6,455 nucleotides of DNA from Oscillospiraceae bacterium (GCA_009777685.1 WRLJ01000096.1:1-6455), one strand, 5' to 3'. Shown: positions 1 to 6,195, counted from the first letter of the stretch. Program-made: numbers and translations. Notes: generated by a model not told the origin, from the sequence alone.

Positions 1-336
1 GGCAGAATCCCCCAGTCTCTGTAAATTGGCCAGCGTAGGGCCAACCCGCCCCCCGGTCCCGCCGTAGAGCTGGAACAGCCGGAAGCCCCGCTCCAGGCCG
101 TATTTCACGGCCTGGAGCATATCCGTATCGTCCTTCTCCCTGGCAAGCTCCACTCGGTGGGGATGCTCCGGCTTTTCCGGCAGGGAGTCAAAGTCCCCGA
201 TCACCAGATCGGGCCGGATGCCCAACCGCCGCAAATGCGAATAGCCGCCGTCGGCGGCGATGACAAAATCGCCCGCGGCGGGGGCGGGAACGGGACCGTA
301 CAGCGGTCCCGCTCCCACGATGATACAAGTTTTCAC
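1..336 (-). CDS. thiN: Thiamine pyrophosphokinase (thiamine diphosphokinase), N-terminal part, cut by window edge
   Basis: The family transfers pyrophosphate from ATP to thiamine to give thiamine diphosphate in the cytoplasm. The 112 visible residues show the family's motif series: ADGG at 28-31, PDLVIGDFDS at 42-51, KDDTD at 68-72 (the acidic Mg/ATP-binding segments) and GGTGGR at 92-97, followed by TLANLQ. Full-length proteins are roughly 210-220 residues, so about half is missing beyond the left edge. The start is taken as GTG at 334-336, because an AAAGGAG ribosome binding site lies 10 nt upstream (minus strand) and MKTCIIVGAG is a normal N-terminus for the family. Odd: the usual RxDHxLAN motif reads RVGPTLAN, so the Asp-His pair is replaced by Gly-Pro at residues 99-100. 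The gene lies downstream of rnpB on the same strand. No TPP riboswitch is visible upstream. The family call is secure; activity is less certain because of the altered motif. Confidence 0.9.
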   Translation of the reverse strand, partial: MKTCIIVGAGPLYGPVPAPAAGDFVIAADGGYSHLRRLGIRPDLVIGDFDSLPEKPEHPHRVELAREKDDTDMLQAVKYGLERGFRLFQLYGGTGGRVGPTLANLQRLGDSA

Positions 337-356
337 GGGGTATCCGCTCCTTTACG

Positions 357-391
357 CAAACACGCCTGCCGGCCCATACCGGCAGACGCGT
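357..391 (-). terminator. Hairpin after rnpB, probable intrinsic terminator
   Basis: On the minus strand a 13-bp stem (360-372 with 379-391, two or three G-U pairs, no mismatches) closes a 6-nt loop and is followed by only three T residues. It sits just past the RNase P RNA 3' end and before the thiN ribosome binding site. The weak T-run means it may only partly terminate, or may act as a 3' processing or stability hairpin. Read-through would then supply the thiN transcript, since no separate thiN promoter was seen between 337 and 359. Confidence 0.6.
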
Positions 392-393
392 TT

Positions 394-750
394 GCGAGCC
401 GGCCGATAAGCCGGGTTCTGTCGTGTGCAGTCATCTATCTGGGCCGCCCGTTACCGGACGGCTCATGCCACATGCGGGGAAAAGCCGGGCCGGCTCAGGG
501 GGTCGCCCCCCTCTCCCCAAGTGTTGCTCCGGATAGAGTTTACAGGATCCCCCGGTCTCCCGGGAGACCGGTGAGCTCTTACCTCACCTTTCCACACTGG
601 CCCGCGCGGATGTCCGCGCGGGTGTCCTATTTCTGTTGCACTTGTCCTGTAGTCGCCTACGGCGGGCGTTACCCGTTATCCCTGCCCTGCGGAGCCCGGA
701 CTTTCCTCCCCCGCGCCCCAAGGACGCGAAGGCGACTGCATAGCCGGCTC
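394..750 (-). ncRNA. rnpB: RNase P RNA, bacterial type A
   Basis: This is the catalytic RNA of ribonuclease P, which removes the 5' leader from precursor tRNAs. On the minus strand the universally conserved segments appear in the right order. GAGGAAAGTCCGGGCTCC (691-709) is the 5' strand of P4/CR-I. CAACAGAAATA (about 629-639) is CR-II. GTAAGAGCTCACCGG and GTAAACTC lie in the specificity domain, and ACGACAGAACCCGGCTTATC (about 406-425) is the 3' conserved block. Helix P1 is an exact 8-bp pairing of GAGCCGGC (743-750) with GCCGGCTC (396-403), which sets the ends. P18 (443-462) is an 8-bp stem closed by a GUAA tetraloop, as expected for type A. The 5' end at 750 is 7 nt from the -10 box, in agreement with the promoter call. 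The apical P15-P17 region lacks a recognisable GGU. Exact 3' end is uncertain by a few bases. Confidence 0.96.
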
Positions 751-756
751 AAGCTC

Positions 757-785
757 AGTGTAGCGGATTTCCGGAGCGTTGTCAA
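757..785 (-). promoter_or_regulatory. Sigma-A promoter of rnpB
   Basis: On the minus strand a perfect -35 box TTGACA (780-785) is followed by a 17-bp spacer and the -10 box TACACT (757-762). The predicted start, about 7 nt on, coincides with the first base of the RNase P P1 helix at 750. This independent agreement with the RNA structure makes the call strong. Confidence 0.9.
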
Positions 786-795
786 CCGTCAATGC

Positions 796-825
796 GCATA
801 AGCCGCCCCTCTTTCCGCCATACTG
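796..825 (+). promoter_or_regulatory. Putative sigma-G (forespore) promoter of the ger operon
   Basis: GCATA (796-800), an exact 18-bp spacer, and CATACTG (819-825) match the known Bacillus sigma-G pattern GHATR-N18-CATNHTA at all but the last base. The predicted start would be near 832, giving a very short leader that carries the gerA ribosome binding site (GGAAAGGGGG, 833-842). GerA-type operons are known to be transcribed in the forespore by sigma-G, so location and pattern agree. The match is by eye and clostridial sigma-G consensus may differ slightly. Confidence 0.6.
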
Positions 826-850
826 TACAGCAGGAAAGGGGGCGGCGTCC

Positions 851-2374
851 ATGTCCGAAGCCCCGCGGCCGGAGGTGCGGTCCCAGCACCCGCCGGAAAC
901 CCTCGCGTTGACCGGCAGTCTGGACCAAAACGCCCAAACGCTGCAAGAGCTGTTTCAGGGCGACGACGGATTCGTCCTGCGGCCCATACAAAACCGGTAT
1001 TTTGAGGAGCGGCGGTACTTTCTGGCCTATTGCGCCGGGATGATGGATCAGCATTTCGTGAGCGAGACGATCATCAAGCCGCTGGCGTCGGAGCGTTTGG
1101 AGCGTACCGGCTCCGATACCGCCGGCACGGTCCTTCGGCAGGTTTTGTATGCCCACGGTCCCGGAAAACAAGCCGAAACCTTCGCGGATCTGGTAGAGGC
1201 CGCCGCCTACGGCGACGCCGTTGTGCTGCTGCCCGACGGAAGCGCGCTGATCTTCGGCGCGCAGGGCTTCCCCATCCGCGGCATCACGGAGCCGGAAGGG
1301 GAGAAGCTCCTCTCCGGCCCCCGAGAGGGCTTCTGTGAGGCGCTGATGCCCAACCTGACGCTGATTCGCCGCAGACTGCGCACCAACGATCTGAAGCTGC
1401 GCTTTATGACCTTCGGCGAACGGTCGCGGACGCGCGCCTGCGTCTGCTATCTGGACAGCCTCGTAAACCGCCCCGTTTTGGCGGAGCTGGAGCGCCGGCT
1501 GGACACGATCTTCATTGACGGGACGCTGGACTCCCACTACCTCGCCGAGCTGGTCAGCGACCATCCCTACTCGCCGTTTTCCTCCCTCGGCTCCACCGAA
1601 CGGCCCGACGCCGTCGTCTCCAAGCTGCTGGAGGGGCGCGTGGCCGTGCTGTTGGACGGCAGTCCCGTCGCGCTGACGCTGCCCTACCTGTTCATCGAGA
1701 ACTTCCACGCCGGCGAGGATTATTATCTGAACTATCTCTACGCCTCCTTCTCGCGGATGCTGCGTATCCTCAGCTTTTGCGCCGCCGCGCTGGTCCCGGG
1801 CGCGTATATCGCCGTCACGGCGTTCCATCAGGAGATTTTGCCCCTGCCGCTGCTGATCAACATCGTGCGGGAAAAACAGTCCGTCCCGTTCCCGGTGGGG
1901 CTGGAGGTCTTCTCCTTGCTGGTCATTTTTGACATCCTGCGCGAGACCGGCATCCGTATGCCCAGCGGCCTCGGGCAGGCGATGAGCGTCGTGGGCGCTC
2001 TCGTGCTGGGACAGGCTGCCGTGGCCGCCAAGCTGGCCTCGTCGATGGTGATCGTCGTCGTCGCGCTGGCCGGCGTGACCAGCCTTCTGATTCCGAAATT
2101 GAGCGCGGCGACGCTGGTCTTGCGGTACGGGATACTCATGCTGTCCCTGCTGCTGGGATTCCCGGGTCTCATGCTGGGCCTGTCGGCGGCGCTGGCGCAT
2201 ATCCTCGGCCTGCGGTCGTTCGGGATGCCGCAGACCGTCCTGAGCGGAAATCTGCGCGCGCAGGACATGAAGGACATCGCCGTGCGCGCGCCGCTCTTTG
2301 CCATGCGCGAGCGCGGACCGGTCTCGCCGAACCGGCGGCGCAGCCGCAACGCGGCGTGGAGGGACACGAAATGA
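851..2374 (+). CDS. gerA: Spore germination receptor A subunit, GerA family
   Basis: This is the A subunit of a nutrient germinant receptor in the spore inner membrane, which helps sense small-molecule germinants and trigger core ion and dipicolinate release. The 507-residue protein has the family layout. A soluble N-terminal domain (about 1-285) contains GPREGF (156-161), NLTLIRRR (168-175), TERPD (249-253) and EGRVAVLLDG (261-270). A membrane domain (about 303-448) has about five hydrophobic segments and the conserved FDILRETGIRMP at 360-371. A charged cytoplasmic tail with the typical D-x-x-x-R-x-P-L-x-x-M pattern follows. ATG at 851 is chosen because GGAAAGGGGG lies 8 nt upstream. An in-frame TTG at 779 would place the start inside the rnpB promoter. 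Its stop overlaps the gerC start by 4 bp. The symbol is family-level: orthology to GerAA, GerBA or GerKA, and the germinant, cannot be told from sequence alone. Confidence 0.95.
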   Translation: MSEAPRPEVRSQHPPETLALTGSLDQNAQTLQELFQGDDGFVLRPIQNRYFEERRYFLAYCAGMMDQHFVSETIIKPLASERLERTGSDTAGTVLRQVLYAHGPGKQAETFADLVEAAAYGDAVVLLPDGSALIFGAQGFPIRGITEPEGEKLLSGPREGFCEALMPNLTLIRRRLRTNDLKLRFMTFGERSRTRACVCYLDSLVNRPVLAELERRLDTIFIDGTLDSHYLAELVSDHPYSPFSSLGSTERPDAVVSKLLEGRVAVLLDGSPVALTLPYLFIENFHAGEDYYLNYLYASFSRMLRILSFCAAALVPGAYIAVTAFHQEILPLPLLINIVREKQSVPFPVGLEVFSLLVIFDILRETGIRMPSGLGQAMSVVGALVLGQAAVAAKLASSMVIVVVALAGVTSLLIPKLSAATLVLRYGILMLSLLLGFPGLMLGLSAALAHILGLRSFGMPQTVLSGNLRAQDMKDIAVRAPLFAMRERGPVSPNRRRSRNAAWRDTK

Positions 2375-3474
2375 GGCCGCTGTTTTGTCTTCTGTCCGCG
2401 CTGGCGCTACTGGGCGGATGCGCCAACTATCAGGAACCGGGCCATATCAATATTGTCATCGGCCTTGCCGTCGACCGCGGGGAAAACGGGTACAGCCTGA
2501 CGTTCGAGGCCGTTGACCTGTCAGGCTCGCCCAAAGACAACGAAATGGACTCCTTTACCGTCAGCGCGGAGGGCGTCACGATCCCCCACGCGCTGGAGGA
2601 CGCCCGCCGGCAGACGGCCTACCGCCTGCACTACGGCAATTTGGAGACGATCGTTGTCCATGAAGACCTCGCGCGGGAGGAAGGGCTGTCGCCGCTGCTG
2701 AGCTGGTGCGTCCGCGACGCGGAGATGCGCGAAACGGCCGGTCTGGTCATCTCCCGCGCGGCCTCCGCCCGCGAGGTTCTGTCCGCCGGCGGCGCGGATA
2801 TCCGCGTTTCGTCCTATGTGCTGGAGCACACCGTAAACCCGCCGGACGGCAGAGCCGGGCACACGGTACGGGTCCCGATCTACCGCGCGGCGGATATGTT
2901 GAACACACCGGGCAAGGCCCTGGTTCTGCCCGCCGTTTCCGTACAGCCCGGAGAGGACGGGGACGACGGCGCGCAGGGAGAAGGCAAAAGCCGGGGCGTC
3001 ATACGGCTGGACGGTCTGGCGGCCTTCCGCGGCGACCGGCTGACGGGCTATCTGGAGCAGGAGCGGGTCCCGTACTACCTGTGTCTGCTGAGGGGCCGGG
3101 GAAGGCATGAATTTGTGCTTGACGCCGGCGGGCGGGGAGAGGCCCTGCGCGTCAGGGACTGCCGGACACGCCTGACGCTGGGCGGCAGCGGCGCGGACGG
3201 CCTGCCCTCCTTTCATATCGCGGTCAGCGCGCGGGCAGTGCGCTTATCCGCGGGCGCGCCCGCGGAGCGCGAGGCCGCCGAACGCCTGACGGAGGAGCTG
3301 CGGCGCACGCTCGGGATCATCCGCTCGGAGCTGGACGCGGACATCCTCGCGCTGGGCTACGAGCTGTATATCCGCGACAGGGAGCAATGGGAGCTTCTGG
3401 GGGATCACTGGCCCGGCCCTTTGTCCGGCGCGCGCATCGAGGTGGAAGGCGCTTTCAGAACCATAGAGAATTGA
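2371..3474 (+). CDS. gerC: Spore germination receptor C subunit, GerC-family lipoprotein
   Basis: This is the lipid-anchored C subunit of the germinant receptor, placed on the outer face of the spore inner membrane. The 367-residue protein begins with a short hydrophobic signal ending in the lipobox LGGC, with the lipidated cysteine at residue 17. Family motifs follow: IGLAVDRGENGYSLTFE (30-46), RDAEMRETAGLVISRA (115-130, the usual 'DxxxR' block), GLAAFRGDRLTGYLE (215-229) and the C-terminal DILALGYELYIRD...W (324-340). Length is normal. ATG at 2371 is used because GGAGGG (2358-2363) precedes it by 7 nt and the ATGA overlap with gerA suggests translational coupling. A GTG 15 nt upstream would leave the signal peptide less standard and lie on the ribosome binding site. 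Residues 193-207 form an acidic, glycine-rich insert, probably a loop. Partner: the A and B subunits on either side. Confidence 0.93.
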   Translation: MRPLFCLLSALALLGGCANYQEPGHINIVIGLAVDRGENGYSLTFEAVDLSGSPKDNEMDSFTVSAEGVTIPHALEDARRQTAYRLHYGNLETIVVHEDLAREEGLSPLLSWCVRDAEMRETAGLVISRAASAREVLSAGGADIRVSSYVLEHTVNPPDGRAGHTVRVPIYRAADMLNTPGKALVLPAVSVQPGEDGDDGAQGEGKSRGVIRLDGLAAFRGDRLTGYLEQERVPYYLCLLRGRGRHEFVLDAGGRGEALRVRDCRTRLTLGGSGADGLPSFHIAVSARAVRLSAGAPAEREAAERLTEELRRTLGIIRSELDADILALGYELYIRDREQWELLGDHWPGPLSGARIEVEGAFRTIEN

Positions 3475-3505
3475 ACCCATATCCAATGCTTTGGAGGGCA
3501 AGAGC

Positions 3506-4606
3506 GTGAAATCTATGTCTCAACGTCAGGCCGGCGCGCTGACGGCGCTGTTCCTGCTGGGCAACTGTCTGATTTTCGGCGTCAATACGGCGGGCGGGCG
3601 CGACAGCTGGATCGCCCTGCTGATCGCGGCGGGGGTTTCAGTCCCCATGCTGTGCGTATACGCGCGTTTGCCGGCCCTGTATCCGGATCACGGCTTCTTT
3701 GAAATCATCGAGGCTCTGCTGGGCCGCGCGGCGGGGTCCGCCGTTACCGCCCTGCTGATCGGATTTGCGCTGTACTCGGCGGCCTACCTGATCCGCTCGG
3801 TGAATGAATTTGTTTTTATCAACGCGCTGCCGGAGCCGCCGTATCTCCTGTTTACCGCCGCGTTCGCGCTGGCGGGGCTGTATTTGCTCTGCCGGGGCTC
3901 GGAGACGATCGGAAAATGGGCCACCGCCGGCCTGGTCCTGACGGTGTTTTGTGTGGTCTCCGGCTTTGTGTTTTCCGCGCGCGAAATGGATTTCCGCGCC
4001 TTCCTGCCGGTCCTGCGCCGCCCGGCGGGCGATATCCTGCGGGCCTCGGGTCAAATCGCGGCCTTCCCGATGCTCCAAAGCGTTCTGCTTCTGCCGCTTC
4101 TGGAGAAGCAGGGCGGGGCTTTCAAGCCGCGCCGCGCCCTGCTGGGAGGGCTGGCGGCCGCGCTGGCGGTCATGCTGCTTGTCGTCGCGCAGCAGTTCGC
4201 CCTGCTGGGCGAGTACGCGGCGCAAAACGCGCCGTTTCCCTCCTACTCGGCCTTAAAAATCGTCAGCGCCGGCAGTTTCCTGTCCCGTCTGGAGAAAATA
4301 CTGTCCGGCTATCTGCTCGTTGCGGCCCTGCTGCACCTCGCCGTCTGCCTGAACGCGGCGCAGCGGGGTCTGAGCCGTCTGTTCCCGATCCAAAAGCCCC
4401 TGCGGAGCGCCCTGCCGCTCCTCCTGTGCGCGGCGGCGCTGAGCGGCTTCATCGCCGGCGACGTTTGGGGCTTGAAGGCGCTTCCGGCGGTATTTCCCTG
4501 GTACGCGGCGGCGGCCGGGGGATTGGTCCCTCTTCTTCTTTGGATACGCGCCGAATTACGGCGGCGGTCACAATCCCCCAAAAAAACCGGAAAAAGTTTC
4601 ACGTGA
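3506..4606 (+). CDS. gerB: Spore germination receptor B subunit, GerB-family permease
   Basis: This is an integral membrane protein of the spore germination permease family (APC superfamily), the B subunit that in characterised receptors determines germinant recognition. Its 366 residues show about ten hydrophobic segments: 8-28, 35-55, 78-97, 111-129, 138-157, 184-199, 210-235, 264-284, 301-319 and 330-348. Family signs are GRDSW (31-35) after the first segment, and the FPSYSALK...G-S-F-L-S-R-L-E block at 244-263. A basic tail ends the protein. GTG at 3506 is preferred because GGAGGG (3493-3498) is 7 nt upstream. ATG at 3515 is too far from it, and TTG at 3491 overlaps it. It follows gerC by 31 bp, so the three genes form one operon. 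No clear intrinsic terminator follows. Odd: the last three codons and the stop lie inside a parS-like palindrome. The low identity typical of this family makes the exact subtype unknowable here. Confidence 0.92.
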   Translation: MKSMSQRQAGALTALFLLGNCLIFGVNTAGGRDSWIALLIAAGVSVPMLCVYARLPALYPDHGFFEIIEALLGRAAGSAVTALLIGFALYSAAYLIRSVNEFVFINALPEPPYLLFTAAFALAGLYLLCRGSETIGKWATAGLVLTVFCVVSGFVFSAREMDFRAFLPVLRRPAGDILRASGQIAAFPMLQSVLLLPLLEKQGGAFKPRRALLGGLAAALAVMLLVVAQQFALLGEYAAQNAPFPSYSALKIVSAGSFLSRLEKILSGYLLVAALLHLAVCLNAAQRGLSRLFPIQKPLRSALPLLLCAAALSGFIAGDVWGLKALPAVFPWYAAAAGGLVPLLLWIRAELRRRSQSPKKTGKSFT

Positions 4607-4610
4607 AACC
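4595..4610. other. parS-like centromere site (ParB/Spo0J binding)
   Basis: The 14-bp perfect palindrome GTTTCACGTGAAAC at 4596-4609 equals the core of the widely conserved bacterial chromosomal parS consensus TGTTTCACGTGAAACA. Only the outermost base on each side differs (A and C here). ParB (Spo0J) clamps load at such sites and recruit SMC for origin segregation, which in spore-formers also matters for moving the origin into the forespore. The central CACGTG separates it from the related Noc site, which has CCCGGG. It overlaps the end of the permease gene, and parS sites are known inside coding sequences. A 14-bp exact match is very unlikely by chance in a window this size. Binding itself is inferred. 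Confidence 0.8.
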
Positions 4611-4695
4611 TATTTCGACAGTATATCCCCTTGTTTTGCTTCTGTTTATAATATTATGTCAACTAAAAACCCGATTATTTCTTTGCTCCAAGCCC

Positions 4696-4724
4696 TTGAC
4701 AAAAATATTACACCCGTGTATACT
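4696..4724 (+). promoter_or_regulatory. Sigma-A promoter of the solute-binding protein gene
   Basis: A perfect -35 box TTGACA (4696-4701), a 17-bp spacer and TATACT (4719-4724, one base from consensus) form a strong vegetative promoter. The AT-rich DNA just upstream (4610-4695) could act as an UP element. The start is expected near 4731, giving a leader of about 67 nt that ends in an AGGAGGT ribosome binding site (4786-4792), 5 nt before the ATG. Confidence 0.88.
4709..4720. promoter_or_regulatory. Dyad in promoter spacer, possible operator
   Basis: TACAC (4709-4713) and GTGTA (4716-4720) are exact inverted copies separated by two bases, lying between the -35 box and the -10 box and overlapping the latter. 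A repressor bound here would block polymerase. The half sites are short, the symmetry does not extend outward, and no regulator gene is present in the window, so this may be chance. Confidence 0.3.
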
Positions 4725-4732
4725 TATTCACA
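4724..4732 (+). promoter_or_regulatory. DnaA-box match
   Basis: TTATTCACA fits the DnaA box consensus TTATNCACA exactly. It overlaps the last base of the -10 box and the expected transcription start of the solute-binding protein gene. A second, one-mismatch box lies on the opposite strand at 4643-4651 (TTATAAACA). A single 9-mer can arise by chance in AT-rich DNA, so the site is suggestive only. Its closeness to the parS-like site raises interest. Confidence 0.4.
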
Positions 4733-4797
4733 AAGGTGCGCGGAGGAACAGCCTGGCGCGGTTTCCCGCCGCCGTATATTAAATTAGGAGGTACAAC

Positions 4798-6114
4798 ATG
4801 AAAACATCCTTTCTGAGGGCGTTGGCCCTCGCGCTGTGCGCGGTCATGATCTTTGCCCTGGCCGCCTGCGCCTCCCCCTCCCCGGCGACCCCCGGCGGCA
4901 ACAACACGCAAGCCCCGCCCTCGTCCGGCGAACCGGTCACCCTGACGTTCTGGCATATATGGGGCAGCGGCGATCCCACATCCGAGGCCGTGAAGAAAGT
5001 CGTCGACGACTTCAACGCGCTGGACAACAACATCACCATCAGAGTCGAAACCTTTGAAAACGATCCGTATAAGGACAAAATCAGGGTAGACATCCCCGGC
5101 GGCACCGGCCCCGACATCTTCTCCTCCTGGGGCGGCGGCGAATCCAAGCCTTACGTTGACAACGGCAATGTTCTGGCGCTTGACTCCTATCTGGATTCCG
5201 CCACCATGAACCGTATGCTCGGCGGCGCGCTGGCCAACACCACCTATGACGGCAAAGTCTACGGCCTGACCTTCGGTCTGGCGGCCAGCGGGTTCTACTG
5301 CAACAACCGCCTGTTTGCCGAAAACGACATCAAAATCCCCGCGACGTGGGAAGAGCTGCTGTCCGCCATCGAGGGTTTCCAGGCTGTCGGCATCACCCCG
5401 ATCAGCACGACCGTCAAGGAAAGATGGGTTATCGGAATGCTGTTTGACGCGCTGGTCCTGAGATCAGTCGGCATCGACGGCGTGATGACGGCCCTGACCG
5501 AAGGCGGCGAAGCGTTCGCTCACCCCGGCTTTAAGCTGGCCGCGGAAAAGCTGGCTGAGCTGGTCAGCCTGGGCGCGTTCAACGCCGACGCCAACGCCAT
5601 TTCCCGCGACGACGCTGAGATTCCCGTGCAGCTCGGCGAGGTCCCGATGTATTACATGGGCAGCTGGGCCGCGGGTATGCTCGCCAGCGACGAGACCGTT
5701 GATCAGGGTGATTTCACCTATATCCCCTTCCCCACGATTCCGGGCGGCAGCGGTGCGGCCACTGAGTTCATGGGCGGCGCCGTCGACTGCGTCATGGTCA
5801 ACTCCAACACCGAGAATCCCGACGCGGCGGCCGAGTTTGTGAAGTATTTCGCCGAGAACGTCGCCCGCGAGGGATACCTGGTCGGCAGCTACATGCCTGT
5901 CTGGCAGGTTGGCAGCATCGACGAATCCGAGATCAACCCCATCATGGTCAGCATCAAGCAGGCCACCGCGTCAGCCACCGGCTTTGTCATGTGGTTTGAT
6001 ACCTTCCTCGGCCCCGACCTGGCGGCCATATATCAGGACGCGATGGAAGAGCTTCTGGCCGGACAGATCACGCCCGACGATTTCGTCGAAGCCGTGAAAT
6101 TGATCGAGCCGTAA
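4798..6114 (+). CDS. ABC transporter extracellular solute-binding lipoprotein, family 1 (sugar type)
   Basis: This is a membrane-anchored receptor that captures a solute outside the cell and delivers it to an ABC importer. The 438-residue protein starts with a basic, hydrophobic signal and a lipobox LAAC with the lipidated cysteine at 24. A low-complexity Ser/Pro/Gly linker follows to about residue 45. The mature domain has family signs: VTLTFWHIWG (47-56), GGTGPDIFSSWGG (101-113), DGKVYGLTFG (151-160), PATWEELLSA (181-190), a VPMYYMGSW strand (282-290) and a C-terminal helix typical of family 1 binding proteins. Length is usual. ATG at 4798 has a strong AGGAGGT site 5 nt upstream. It has its own promoter and an immediate intrinsic terminator, so it forms a single-gene unit here. 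The matching permeases and ATPase are not in the window. The substrate, probably a carbohydrate or glycerol-phosphate-like compound, cannot be assigned. Confidence 0.92.
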   Translation: MKTSFLRALALALCAVMIFALAACASPSPATPGGNNTQAPPSSGEPVTLTFWHIWGSGDPTSEAVKKVVDDFNALDNNITIRVETFENDPYKDKIRVDIPGGTGPDIFSSWGGGESKPYVDNGNVLALDSYLDSATMNRMLGGALANTTYDGKVYGLTFGLAASGFYCNNRLFAENDIKIPATWEELLSAIEGFQAVGITPISTTVKERWVIGMLFDALVLRSVGIDGVMTALTEGGEAFAHPGFKLAAEKLAELVSLGAFNADANAISRDDAEIPVQLGEVPMYYMGSWAAGMLASDETVDQGDFTYIPFPTIPGGSGAATEFMGGAVDCVMVNSNTENPDAAAEFVKYFAENVAREGYLVGSYMPVWQVGSIDESEINPIMVSIKQATASATGFVMWFDTFLGPDLAAIYQDAMEELLAGQITPDDFVEAVKLIEP

Positions 6115-6137
6115 CGCAAACGCCATAACGCACCTAC

Positions 6138-6176
6138 AGGGCGGCGGGAACACCGCCGCCCTCTTCTTTTTCTTTT
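6138..6176 (+). terminator. Intrinsic terminator of the solute-binding protein gene
   Basis: A 9-bp perfect GC stem (GGGCGGCGG at 6139-6147 with CCGCCGCCC at 6153-6161, plus an outer A-T pair) closes a GAACA loop and is followed by a T-rich run at 6162-6176. It begins 23 bp after the stop codon. The T-run is the left arm of the first 93-bp repeat, so repeat and terminator are merged. Confidence 0.9.
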
Positions 6177-6195
6177 GCAAAAAAGAAAAAGAAGC

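Noticed and set aside
337..393. TPP riboswitch ahead of thiN
   Set aside because: The conserved CUGAGA and related motifs are missing; the only structure is the terminator-like hairpin.
157..801. Long plus-strand open frame (214 codons)
   Set aside because: It runs antisense through thiN, rnpB and the rnpB promoter; the RNase P RNA is certain, no ribosome binding site is evident and the protein resembles no family.
782..2200. Minus-strand open frame of 472 codons opposite gerA
   Set aside because: Gln/Arg/Gly-rich composition expected from the complement of GC-rich coding sequence; gerA on the other strand has clear family motifs.
2521..3216. Minus-strand open frame opposite gerC
   Set aside because: Shadow of a GC-rich gene; no recognisable motif and no separate control signals.
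4647..4652. TATAAT as a second promoter -10 box
   Set aside because: No acceptable -35 element is present 16-18 bp upstream; more likely part of the general AT-richness.
3916..4782. Plus-strand open frame of 288 codons across the end of gerB and the spacer
   Set aside because: Arg/Pro/Gly-rich out-of-frame reading of gerB that runs through parS and the next promoter; not a real protein.
4736..4801. Possible leader peptide from GTG 4736 to a TGA overlapping the solute-binding protein ATG
   Set aside because: The frame is open, but there is no ribosome binding site before the GTG, which lies only a few bases from the expected transcript start; probably chance.
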